A stretch of 64,000 nt of DNA from Bathynomus jamesi (Eukaryota > Arthropoda > Malacostraca > Isopoda > Cirolanidae), in the NCBI GenBank assembly GCA_023014485.1, contig JAJOZX010000880.1, positions 381,501 to 445,500 of the forward strand, in the 5' to 3' direction. A program made the translations under genes and the position numbers. The notes beneath the pieces are model-generated. The model saw only the letters and a list, made by a program, of their open reading frames with translations, was not told where the DNA came from and made no database searches. Of this stretch, positions 33,427 through 47,200 are shown in pieces. Every line of letters begins with the position of its first letter. Positions within the stretch are counted from its first letter, which is position 1.

Positions 33427-33772
33427 TTATTTGCTGTATCTACCTCTGCCCCTTCCCCTTCCCCTGCGACGGGGGGTGTACGCTACTTTCTTCGGGGGAG
33501 GTTCCATCTCAGCCGCTTCCGCTTCCTCCTCCTCTTCACCCTTCCCATTCTCGAGTTGCTTTTTAAGGTCCTCGTCAAAGTTTATCTTCTCACCGATCTC
33601 TTCGAAGATTTCTTTCTCCAACACAGCCTCGTCTTCCTCGTCCTCCTCCTCCTCATCATCATCTTGCTGTTGTTCCTGCCGCTTCGGTTCCTTCTCTTCG
33701 CTCGCGTTCAAAATCCGCTCCTCCTCTTCTCCCAACGGAATCACGTCTTCATCCATCTCCTGTTCTTCGTCG
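33427..33772 (-). CDS. Pep-like gene, exon 16 (terminal)
   Basis: Acceptor TTTCCATAG|C; encodes residues 624-738, an acidic run (EEEEEAEAAE type) followed by the tail PRRRGRGRGRGRYSK and TAA at 33427-33429. Confidence 0.88.
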
Positions 33773-36700
33773 CTATGGAAACGAAACGGTTACGCATTGA
33801 AAACACACTGCCTCACCATCAGAAGGTACTTACTTTTCCGATCTATTACTATTTACAATTAAAGTAACTTGGTGAATAAGTGGTATGGGTGTATGGGGAT
33901 AAAGCTCGAGCTATCGACCCACGGAAAAAGAGTAAACTAAATTTGTTCTTGTTGAAGGAACTTCACACACTCGCCTAAAAAGAAAACAAAAACCCCGCTC
34001 ACCTTTTTTCCTTGGGATTATCGTCTGAACAGTCGACCATTATGTATTCAGGAGGAAGATCACCTCCATCCTCCTCTTCCTTTTCCTTTTTACGCGCCTT
34101 CTCTTCCTCCTTCACTTTGTTCTCCTTCGCCTGAAGAAGATAATGAAAACGGATGAGCCGATAAATCCATAGCTATTTGGTAATTGGTCTAGTCAGCAAT
34201 TCTGCCAACAAACTGACATAGGTCTTTTTGAGCAAATTAATTTAACTTCCAAATTAATCTATTATTTTCATGTATATAAACTTGTTCAATCTGGCGACAT
34301 AAATATGACCCGCCTGCGTAGCCTGGCAATTAAGATCGGGAGGTCGCGATATAGAGTCTGAGCAAGGACTTTAACTCATTTCCTCGATGGGCCTTGGTCC
34401 GGATTTCGTTAAGATGTAGGTCTAAAGGAGGGTGGGGGTGGGGTGGGGGTGGGGGCGAAAGGCCCGACCTTCGTTAAAATAAACAAATCTAGAAAGAATA
34501 AACGCGGTTACTAGGGTTATAATTGGGCGTGTATAAACTGTGTGTGTGTGTATATACACACACACACGACCAATTATAACCCTAGTAACCTTAGTTTATT
34601 CCCTCGAGAATTGTTAATTTTAACGAAGGTCAGGCTTTTCGCCCGACATGCAAAGTTTGTTCGTACGGAAAGATAATTTAATGGCCAATAAAATCAGAAA
34701 CCAACTCATACATTACGAAAATAGAGGTTTTGGAAGGGTTTCCACCTCGTGAACGCGTTTAAGGATAGATGAGAACCCTTAGTATTAGTATATGGACTTT
34801 GGAAAAGTGTTTATAAAACTGAAGTGAAATGGTAGTTTAAAAAGATGTATTACAGGGATATAAATATTAATTAAAAATCTAGAACTTAACCTTCCCCATA
34901 AAACATGAATTAAATTTCCTTTCCTCAATTTCCAGAGACGAAGCAATAATGGAGTCCAATCATTGGCTACGTGCATATTTACTTGTCGGAGCGAGGAACC
35001 GCCGCCGCTTATGGCCAACATCCGACCCAAATTCGGAGAAATGTTTATAGGGAATTCCGATAAAAGATATTTTTATGATATTTTATCTCGCAAAACTAAT
35101 CTACAATCGTCACACTTCCGAGTAAGGGTGCCACACCACCGATCACTAGTTATAAAGTGATTGAATGGTTTCCATTCTGGAGTTCGAACTGCGTGGAAGC
35201 GACTTTCAAAAGGTTTATTTAAACGAAACTTACTTTCTCTTCTTGCTGCTGCTGCTTCTCCTCTTCCTTCTTTATCTCCTCTTCCTTCCTCTCTTCTTCC
35301 CTTTTAGTGTCCTGAAAAAGAAAACATTCGCATGAATCAACAGTGTGTCGTTTCCCAATGGATCGGGGAGAGAAGGCAGAAAGAGTTCCGATGCGAAAAA
35401 CAGAAGTAAAATGGAAAAGGGAGACAAAAGCGGATGCATCGTGATGGACCAGCGATACTTTGCATTCAACTTGGACAAAAAAATACCCAAGTTCTTTCAC
35501 GACCTCCACTATCAATTCATCGTGCAATGTTTTATTTAATTTCAACAATTACCCCCCCCCCCCCCAAAGTTTCCTATATCGCTATCCTAATATCCAAAAT
35601 TACTAACTTTTTTTAAAACACTGTTGAAAGTACAATATCGACTAATTCCCAATCAACTGTAGTACATAATCCGAATCGTCTCGAAGTGAATTTAGGGCAT
35701 AAACTAAAAGGTCATCGAGACAGTTCACCGACCAAACACACAAATTACCATTACAGTAATGAAATAAAGCATTCAGAATAGGTAATAATAAATAATGTCT
35801 TCAATAAACTGTGCTAAAATGATAATTTAATTTTCGATAAAATATGCGCACTGACTACGAATTAAAAATCTTTACAAATATGCAATACAAAATCGAATAC
35901 GAGATAGTGGTGTGCGCATTATTTTCAACAGATTTAGAAACTAAGGTTCACAGCCAAAATTGGCATTCGGTAACCTCTGCGCTCTCTCAGCTGGAAAAAC
36001 CCAAGCCGACGAAATGCAGACATTTTTTTTAAATTATTTAATATAAATAATAATGCAAAAATAATCATTTACAAACTCACCTCCACTTTGTTCAGGTGAG
36101 TCGCTATGTTGTCGTAATGAGCGTGAGACTGGCAATGGTTCTCCAAAGACTTGAACATCTGCCCTTTACAAATGCGACAGCGAAACCTCAACTCTTCCCC
36201 GATGTATTCTAAACCTGTATCAAGAAAATTAACTTTCAGCTTATTATTACGCCTCTCTTAGATCAAGTGAATTGAAAAGATTATTTTCTACGATCGTGAC
36301 ACTCTTTTGAGCGGGAAAGTGGTTCGAGTATGGCCAGGTGGACGATTTAAACCCTTTGACGGTCGTGTCCGTGAGTGAGTGGTCAACTCTAAATTTATGC
36401 TGTTAAATGATCCAAAAATGTTTGGGCAAACCTTTCGAAACTCGAACACACGGAGATATACTGCAAAACTATACCGCTTAAAGGTTACTCTCAATTCGAT
36501 TGTTAACTTTTCAATTATCAATAATAATAATAACGAACGAACGAACGACCACAAACAATATTTAAATAATCATTCTATTATACAGACTAGAATTAAAGAT
36601 TTTAAATGTTATTTTACATTAGTTAATTCGGGTAGGTTTACTTTTCACCAACTCCATGTATCCCTTGCATGGATTTACCGACAACTGTGGATGGCAAGAA

Positions 36701-39700
36701 ATTTTCTCCATATACTATTCTTACGTGCCCATAATTAGGAGCTAACATCTATCGAATGAGGTGAAAATGCAATTCTTAAGTTACCCGTCGCACTAGGTGC
36801 GTTTGCCATTCTTACAGGACCCCCCGAACTCTACTCAATTAAGTGTCTAAAGATAAACACAACGGAAACTCATACCTGTCATGGAGCTCGGATTGTAGAC
36901 AGGAAGAGACTGCATTGAGAGCGGCATTTCATCAGCGTCTTTCTGAGCCTTCTCTAACAAGGTGCTCATCCGAACGATCTCGTCGTGGGAATCTATTCGG
37001 GAGAAAGAAATAAATGAATATGTAAAACACTGAAAACTAATCCATAAAACTGATGATTAACGGAGACTTCACTCGAGTAATTTAACAATTAAAAAGAAAT
37101 TCTCCACTTTAATATGTAAAGTTAAAATATAAAAATTACCGTTTTTAACTTGTGTTTATATAGAAATACATCAGCACACCTCGTAGCGATTACTTTCCTG
37201 ATCGATTTTGAAGCTTTATATTCAATGTGGTTAAGAGTTAAAAGAAAACCCACAGAAGAAACGAAGGACATACACCCGGTCCACGGAAGGAAAGCTATCA
37301 GTCCCATGGATTGTTTGATTTTAAGTATGCGCCTAACGATTATACTTTTTTTTATATTTTGATTTTGTATTGTGTGTGTGAAGTTGGGTGCGTGTACATA
37401 AAGTTGAATTCATAAGTGTCCGTGTGCTATTATCACTGTTTTTATGATGATTTACCAATCTTTATTTTCCGTGTTATTACGTACATAATTATGAGCAAAT
37501 AAACAACTTATTAAAGTATGTTCCTCGACTAATATCGTTCACGTTATCGTCGATAAATTCAGATACGATATGCAAATATTGATATGATACACTTCTTCCC
37601 AAGCCAAAGTATTGTCAATGTTAACTGTTTGTAAGATATTAACGAGAATTTGAGCGTACAAAAAAAGGAATTTTACCTTCTTGAAGTCCATCATCTTTAT
37701 CTTTATCTTTTTCTTTTTCTTTTTCGTCTTCTTTCGGCTTCTCATCTTCACCCTCCTTCTGTTTTTCCTCGGTTTGCTTCTGTTTCAAAGCGAACTTTGC
37801 CTTCAAAACAGAAATATTAATTTGTGATGAGAACGATGCTCACAATTTCTATAATATTTAGTTAAACGAACGAATTCCAAATGCACTATTTCCAATAACC
37901 AATCGAGTGAAGTTTTACACTATTGTACACATTTTACCTACAGCGTCAACGTTCCAGTAGTCTCCTATTTACCAAGATTAGTTTGTAAGAGTTTGTTAGT
38001 GATTATGAAACTTTGTTCTATCTCTATTACGATGAAATGGCTCCGTTGATTTTAAACATTCTTCATACAACATATGGGGGCCTCATATTCCTTTGAGCGA
38101 CTACTTTTGATAATGAGGGACAAACTGCCTATCATTATCATTGTTCAATTTATGACCATATTTTATAATTGAAGGACATAATATCTATCTAATTTGTTCC
38201 AATTATGATGTATGGTTAGATTCAAACGTAGTCAAGATTAATTTTTTAATAACTTTTTAGTTTGAATGGGGAAATTAATTTACTAACCCGAGGCAATACA
38301 GTTACTGTTACTAAAACATTTTGATTACACTCTCGTACCCAAACGCTTTGCAAATTATATGCATAATATAAATCACAAACAACCACACGTCTTCATTAAA
38401 CTAAGAACGACTTGTGTCACGTTCAAGTCACAAAAGTGACTTGCCTACTACGAGGGGCGGTCAGAAAATAAGTTTACACGGTGTATAATTTCGTAACTAA
38501 AGGCTCTACATTGATTATATTTGTATCAGGTGAATTCGTTAATCATTGTTGGCAATACTGCACGTCGATTCGGCTGCTATCTACCGTACATTGGTTATAC
38601 GAGTCAGTTGAACATGGCGGCTCGACTGGAACAGTGCCCTGCCCTACGGAACAGTCCAGGCCGTTTATGTTTAATAACCGCTCGTAAACGTTCCAGTGTT
38701 GAACAATATACAGCTGCATTGATTGTTGTGCTTTTTTGCACGAAGTCTGCGAGCGAAACGACTTTGTGGTCCCAAAACACGCTAGCCATCATTTTGCCAG
38801 CGGACCTCACAATCTTGAACTTCTTTGGTCGCGGGGAGCCAGGATGTTTCCATTCCATGCTGGCACGTTTTGTTTCCGGAGTACGATGATGAACCCATGT
38901 CTCGTCTCCTGTGACAATGCGCTCGAGAAATTCTTGACCAGACAGACTGGGAATATCTTTGCAAAAATGACGGGCCAGTTCCAGTCGAGCCGCCATGTTC
39001 AACTGACTCGTATAACCAATGTACGGTAGATGGCAGCCGAATCGATGTGCAATATTGCCAACAATGATTAACGAATTCACTTGATACAAACAATCAATGT
39101 AGGTGCTTTAGTTACGAAATTATACGCCGTGTAAACTTATTTTCTGACCGCCCCTCGTATTTTCTTTAAACAATTTGCGCAATAAAGTTTATCATGAATG
39201 ATAAAAACATGAAATAATTCAACTACCGTAAATGATCTGTAGGCACTTCACAACCTTTAAGTAGCGTGCATTTCAATGATTTTCAATGCCCACCTAGATT
39301 AAATATTTGATTTTAAATTCATGAAGCTTAAGATGGATTCCACTTTGTGAAACGAGTCCGCAGAATTCCAGTCCTTTCACAAACTTATTGCATTACAATG
39401 ACTTCAAACGGAAATTAAATTCTATGAGAACATTTTGTAGGCCTTTCCGAGGTTCTCTTACGCCTGAGGGTGAAGCCGCGTTCACGTAAAGAACTTTTGT
39501 TCTATTTCAAACAATAGTTATATTCATTATGGCACAGTTTCAATCGATTCCTCGTCATACAGAATTAATAATGTACTACACCCATCTTAATTCTCTCCTT
39601 CCCAAAACTATGAACAAAATCAATCCCAAATTTAAGATTTCTACATTTATTTTGAGAACCCGAACACGCTCCAGAAATCTCTAACCCAATAATACAAATA

Positions 39701-41195
39701 TATCTCATTCAATTCTCTTAACTTAAAACCAATTTTCTCAGAACATTCTACAGAGGGTAAGTGAAGCCGCTGCTCCGAAGGTGTCCCTAGGATATGAAGT
39801 TATATGTCTGAGAGTTCGTTTCCGCACATTCTATACGCAATGTGCAAATTATCACAAATATCCTCATTTAACTCGCGCTGTATTCTAAAACCAATAACCT
39901 TCAATCTAAAAAAAATTACGTTAAAAAAATTACGTTAATAGATTGCCTCCCCTTTGCTCAATGTAGTAATATGGTACCAAACGTTACACAACCCAAATCA
40001 GTATTTAGTCATTTCACCCTCCCACTAAGTTACACCACCACCACCACCACCACCCACCAGTATCTGCGCATCGTATCGTTCCACTTTACATTTCCCACAA
40101 AGAGTGACCTACGTAGGAGTGATACTTTCTCACCATTAGGCGCGGGTGACACCCCTTGCTGTATTCTACAATAAAATGGTTTCAAATACCTTCAAGTGGT
40201 GAATCGAAAGCTTGTGTTCCTCCAATCCAAAAGGACTTTTGTATTTTGTTCCGCAACACGATCCAACTTTCAACCACTTCTGGACAAGCTGCAGTAATTA
40301 AAATGAAAATTTAGTATTAAAACCTACATATCAATGTAAGAAGGGCATAACAGAGTTTCTAGAAAAACCAAGTCATAGTAAAAACAAAATAGTGACAAGG
40401 GTAGGAAATAATAAGACATTCATGCTTTGTAACCAAACCAACATGGGCTCATTATCAAGATTGTAATTATTAAGAGTTAATCACAGACTACATTTGTGCT
40501 TAAATGAAACGCACAAACAAATACAGGGAAAAAAGTTACGGAGGACACTAGGTACACTTCGTTAAATTAAATAAATTAAAATATACACCATAAGATGGGG
40601 TAAATGGGCACACCTGCAGTGGTAACTGGGCCCTGTTAAGTTAAAGGTAAATTTCGTTATTTTTTTTTCCATACATTTTAGGCATCTATACATTGATAGA
40701 TACCTACAATTTATGGAAAAAATTCATACTGTTATATAACGAAATTTACTTTAAATTTAGTAGGGCCCAGTTACCCCATCTTACGGCAATAAGAGAACGC
40801 AAATATAAAAGGCCTGCCATACAATTTAATGTTAAAAAAAATTAAAATTATTATGATTAAACTACAGGGTGTGTATAAAGTAGCGCGAGTGAAGAGAGAA
40901 ATCCAATTTGAACTAGTTTAAATCTTCTTTTTTAACTTTAAAACATTTTCAACGACTCTTCTTTTAAACCTTACTATGGAATATGGTTATAAAGTATGTG
41001 TAATAAATATTATTACTCCTTGTTCACTCCCGTTAATATAATTCAAATCGGATTTGTCTTTGTACTTTACCAGGAACAACTTTTAAGGGCATGATCTATC
41101 AAGGCTCAGGCAGACATGGGGTTGATTATTAATCAATCAAAATCATAATCTATGATGGTAATTATGCAATCATAATTAATTCATAATCAAAATTA

Positions 41196-41269
<74 letters not shown>

Positions 41270-44200
41270 ATCAAAATTGTGAATGCTATAATCAATGATT
41301 AAAGTTTATTATGTAAAATGTAATAAACATATCAACCGTTCATTGTAACTTCATGTGATAATGATGGAAAAATATTTTTACACAAGATGTTTTCTTTTGT
41401 GACTTTTTGAGTGTAAAATATAGTACATATACTAGAATACTGCTGTATACACTGTACATTTATTCATTAACATATTCTGCTCGTATGCTATATTACTCGT
41501 GATTCCATATTCAAATACACAATCAATATCTGACATGGTAATCATAATTTAATCATATTTAACTGTGGCAAACAAATTCAAATTTTAATCAACATTTTTA
41601 AGCCATGTAATCATAATCTAATCATAATAAAAAATGTTAATCATAATCAACATTTTTTGCAAAACCACTAATCAATCAAATCAAAAAAATTTGCACCCCA
41701 CTAATCATAATCAAATCATAAGCAAATTTTGTAATCAGCCCCATGTCTGATCAAGAGTGGTATGCGTTCGGGTGTCATTTATTCTTATACCTGTCCTCGT
41801 CGTACGCGGGGGTATCCTCCGTGTTCGCATTTGTGCCACATGGGCGTTTACAACCCTTTCCAATCTAGAAAATTCTGCTGTATGTCGTCACTGTCCCGGC
41901 TGCACTCTCTCTCTCTTTCATATGACTTTCAAAATTCTAGAACAATTTTCTGATCCACATCTTTTCAAGCCACTTTAGATTGGAAAACTACAACCCCCTC
42001 AACAGTGATTCTGCCCCCCCCCCCCCCGGTCTGATTTCCTAATTGTTACAACCAACTAATTCGTGTCCATGCATCTAATACCCTCCCTCTACCTCGTCTG
42101 ACTGAATACAAATAGACGTCAGTATCCCATACGATAGCTTACCATGAAAAAAGTTAAGGGATGTAATCTAATCTATTATCATCAATTTTAATTTATCGCT
42201 TTCTATTTTTTCCGTTAAACTGTATTTCATCCTTTTCATATTTAGTCATTTTCCGATATTTTTGCCATTTTAATCTTATTCCTTTTAAATTTTATTCGGT
42301 ATGTTAACTTCACGTTGTCACTTTTATCCCTGTACTTAGTGTGTGGAATTTTGGCAGCAATTTAGTTTTTGTAATGATAATTATTAATCAATCAGTCTTG
42401 ATAATGGACCCAGGTTGGCTTAAAATGTTGGTTTTGTACTAAAACGTGATTCATGAAGTTCTAGTTCTAATAATAATTTAATATACAGGGTGTACATAAA
42501 GTCAGGATCTATTTTTGTGAAGCACTTGGAAATTATATGGAATTCAATCATAAAATGATGAAGTGGTAACATTTATTAAATAATTAAGAGTAGGATTCGA
42601 CGTGACGCCCATCAGTATCCCTGCACAGCTCAAATCGTTCCGCAGCATTTCTAAACACATTCTGGAGCATTTGCGGGGTTATGTTATCTGCAGCAGTTCG
42701 TATACGAGTACGTAAATTTTCAAGACTCGTAATCTTCGTCTGATAGACGTGCGATTTGATAAAGCCCCATGCAAAGAAATCTAAAGGGGTTAAATCTGGT
42801 GATCTCGCTGGCCAAGGTCTTAAGTTGCTTCCGCGTCCGATCCAGCGATTTGGAAAACGTCCATTTAGATAATCCTGAACAATTTTGGCATAGTGACAAG
42901 GAGCACCATCATGTTGATAGACGACGGGGATAAGATTGTTAGTACCGTCGTCTATCAACATGATGGTGCTCCTTGTCACTATGCCAAAATTGTTCAGGAT
43001 TATCTAAATGGACGTTTTCCAAATCGCTGGATTGGACGCGGAAGCAACAGACCTTGGCCAGCGAGATCACCAGATTTAACCCCTTTAGATTTCTTTGCAT
43101 GGGGCTTTATCAAATCGCACGTCTATCAGACGAAGATTACGAGTCTTGAAAACTTACGTACACGTATACGAACTGCTGCAGATAACAACCCCGCAAATGC
43201 TCCAGAATGTGTTTAGAAATGCTGCGGAACGATTTGAGCTGTGCAGGGATACTGATGGGCGTCACGTCGAATCCTACTCTTAATTATTTAATAAATGTTA
43301 CCACTATCATTTTATGATTGAATTCCATATAATTTCCAAGTGCTTCACAAAAATAGATCCTGACTTTATGTACACCCTGTATAATAATAATTACTACATA
43401 TAAGCACACCGGACAAAAAATTAGTCACCCCTCTCAGAATGTACCTAATAACGTGTGACGGCGCCTCTGGCCTTGATAACCGCACGAATCCGGCGAGGCA
43501 GACTCTACGAGGTTGTGCATGTACTGAACATCGATTTGCTGCCACTCGTTCATCAGCCGGTCCCGAAGTTCCGCCAGAGTCCGTGGGTGTCTATTCCTGC
43601 GCTTCACTTTCTGTTTCCAGCCTGAACAACACCTTCGACGCATTCAGGATTAAAGGCTTCATTGGACCTGCGATGTACTCGTCGCCTCCCATCATTGGAG
43701 AACAAACAAAAACGGGACTCATCGGACCAAATTACACGTTTCCAATCTGCCGCAGTCCAGTTTTTGTGCCTCTGAGCCCATTTATAACGTGCCAATTTGT
43801 GACTTGCTGTTAACAGCGGCCTCTTCCGTGGTACCCTGCTCCAGATGTCCATCGCATGCAGTTCTCGTCGCAATGTCCGTTCGGAAATTGGTCGCTGGAG
43901 AACCTCATTGGTTTCTTGGAGCAATTGTTCTCTGGTTTGAAAACGATTTGCAGTTACTAGACGAGAAACATGGCGGCGGCCCCTATTGTCGAGAATTGTT
44001 TTCCGGCCACAGTTACGCCGTCGATTTTCAGTTGATTGCGAACTACACCACTCTTTGTAAACTCGCTGGACAGTACGCGTTGACACACCAACAAATTGGG
44101 CTACTTCAGACATTTTGTGTCCGTGGGGGCTCTGCCAAACACGATGGCTCCTTTTTGCCACTGAGTAACGTCTGCCTCACGACCCATTTTGCAGACTATA

Positions 44201-47200
44201 TCCAACACACACTTTGTTCTTCACCACCTCACGAAACAGATCTGATCCTGTGTGCTACGTCACCGCTACTTGTCACTTACCAATGCTACATCAGCGCTCT
44301 CTGTGTGACCTTGAACTTCCTACTATCGGTGCTATTAGGGGTGACTAATTTTTTGTCCGGTGTGCTTATATCTAATAATGTCAATTTGATTTTTTGCAAA
44401 TTAAAAACATCTTGGAAGCTCGCTTCCCACTATATAGGGGTAAATGTGTCTCAAGGGTCATCAGAGACCTAGTAGGAACAGGGTGAGTGGCCCAAACTCA
44501 GATCCTAACCACTGAGCTACAGGGCGCTCTTTTTTGCAAATTAAACCTCAAAATACTTTTTAAAAACTCATTTTGTCCAACAACTTTCAAATGAAGTTGA
44601 TCCACCAAACAAATTTGATACAGAACACACGATGAAAAATGAGAGAGTTCGCGCGGATTATTCATTTTAAAAGTGACGTGAAAATGAGGATACGAATCAG
44701 GGACGAATTTCATTGGTAACTGAATTAAACTTACAATTTGTTCCGTGGTCTTCATCACAGGCTGTCCCTTCTTTCCTGTTCTACGAAGAACTTTGTCTCT
44801 CTGACGCATTTCCGCTAACTAAGGAGAGAAAAAAATTGTCATTGACACTAATGTACATTAGGACTCGCATGACTGTTACCTTATTACCCATTCTCACAGT
44901 GTGATATACGGTAATATTAAGTTATTTGCAATGCAAGAATAAACAAACTGAACTTTCATTGAAAAAGAACATCAATAATAAAATGATCTAAAAATTAACT
45001 ACTTAGTTAGGGTCAATGTAATTTATTTGATATAATTGCATTGGAATGGATTTGCAGGACGTAATGTATCGATGAAACGAGTACAGTATGTATATTTAAC
45101 TAATATAAAATGGTTAAAATCACGAATAATAGTGTCCAGAGTGACTTTCGATTAAAGTTGAAGAATAATAATGGTCACGCGTGGCTGATTAAAACTCCAG
45201 ATGTCGAAACAACTTTCCAAACTTATTAACATTTTATTTTTACTATCATTCAAAAATTTGAAATATAAATATTTTCACACTGTATTCAACCATTTCATAT
45301 TAACGAACGAGAAACGAGGAACTTAGATCCAGTTTATGCATTTGCCCGCTTTGCCTAACCCGTTTATCTAAAATGACGAATGTAGTCTCTTAATTCTTGT
45401 CTCATGGAACAAACCCATCAAATTCATTACTGATAAATTTTGCCCCCTCTTCAAACGTGTTTTTGAGGGGGTAATTATGTCGCAAATGACATGGCCTGAA
45501 GTTTAAATGAAAAATATATTTTCCCAGTTTATTTTGGTGCGCTCTGTTCAAATATAACCTGCATTTCTTGCGCAAATGGAAAGCAATATGATTATTTGTA
45601 CATTATTTCGGAGTCGTATTTCTTGATTTCTGGTCATGTGAATAGCAATATATTAACCAAAAATTATGAAAACTAACTAAACCTAACAAGGGGGGACCCC
45701 CGCTAATAACCCAAAGTTCGTTCCTGATATGACGAAATATGACCGTGTTCCTTGAAAAACGTTAATGACGCCTGATCATTATGGCCAAAACGTTCAATTG
45801 CTGTAAGGTAGGACAACTCTCACCCTTCGCACATCATCATCATCATGCATTTGCACAAAAAATGAGTGACAAATTTGAATAGAGAGACTAAAACTACCTC
45901 CTAAAAAGTTATTTTGATTTACAGGTCCAGCCCATGTCATTTAAAACAACCAAAAAGTCTCCGATTATCTCCATTTAAGTGGAGAGCCTAAACGATTACC
46001 TCCAACTAAATTACTCCATTTCAACCCCTTTACAGTTAACTCAACATACTTTCAATTTTATCTGAACTTAAGAAATTTATTGATTTTCTTCCTTTTCGCT
46101 TTTATAAACATTTCGAGCTTCTATGACTTAAACGCTATGATTAAGTAACCGCTTATGGATTTGAATTTATTCTCACTCCTGTTTTCTTAACGAAATTTCT
46201 AGTCTTACGGAATCCCTTCTTCCATACTGAGCCTACTACTGTACTTTCATTTGCGCCAAAAAACCCCGCTCGTTTTGTGGCTCCGTGATACGAAATTGAT
46301 GAAAATTAAGCAAATCATTTACGTCTTCGACTCCACTTTCTTGGTTAGCAAGATTTACACCCAAATACATTCAATTTCTAAAACATTTCGCATGAAAGAG
46401 GGGCAATCGTTCTCACGAACCACAACACTGATCTTTAAAGATGCGCAACCTCACTCCTATACAACTTTCTTTATAAAAAAAAAAAAAAAAAAGTCAGAAT
46501 ACCTTGGCCGAGATGTTGAGTAGCTCTAACGTAGCAGCATTCTTGGCATGGAATAACTCTGCCATTTTAGCATGCGTAATTCCTTGCAAATGTCGAATGT
46601 AACCCTGAAACAAATTAAAAATTAGAACATTTTAAAACAAACGCTTTTCAGCAACAAATTCGCCAATGGACAGAATCGCTTTGCGCAGTTCATTTTAGTT
46701 CTATTCCAATCTAATGAAGGAGGGAGGCATTGTGAAGAAAGTTTCCAAATTTTATAAAAGGATGGTACTGGTAATTAAAAAGAATCTAAATTAGTCCACC
46801 TTCACGTATTTAACAAAAAAGAACCACCACATTACTGAGTTCGCTTACCTTCTTCGACGAAAAAGAGTCAAGGTCGCATATGTGGCAATAGAGAGATTTC
46901 ACGGGGAATGGATCTTCCTGCAACATAAATCTTACTGATAAACTGAATAGAGTTTATTGCAAATCAACACATCATTAGATATTTTACACTTCCCTTTTAA
47001 AACCCTCCAATTTTCCATTTACTGCACTCGCCACAGTTTATGAACTACGTTCTATGAACACTCACAATGCACATAAATGGTAAATAATTTTGAGGGAGAT
47101 CGGGGGGGGGGGATACTTGAACATTAATAGTTTTTAGGTCACCCTGTACATTCGATCCCGTGGGAATCTCTTCGCCGAATCTTACCTGTGGCTTTTCTTT

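Noticed and set aside
33397..33867. Plus-strand frames of 143-156 codons over the last Pep-like exon
   Set aside because: Antisense of the acidic exon; the Ser/Phe/Leu bias is that expected from reverse reading of GAR-rich codons.
38736..39029. Plus-strand frame of 97 codons in the intronic mariner
   Set aside because: Antisense of the mariner transposase fragment on the minus strand.
43789..44472. 227-codon plus-strand frame
   Set aside because: It is antisense to the Tc1 transposase relic, extends past the element end, and has no motif of its own.
47045..47185. Extension of exon 6 beyond its donor in the open frame
   Set aside because: The GTAAGA donor at 47185 restores exact phase with exon 7; the extension (VRFGEEIPTG...) is intronic.
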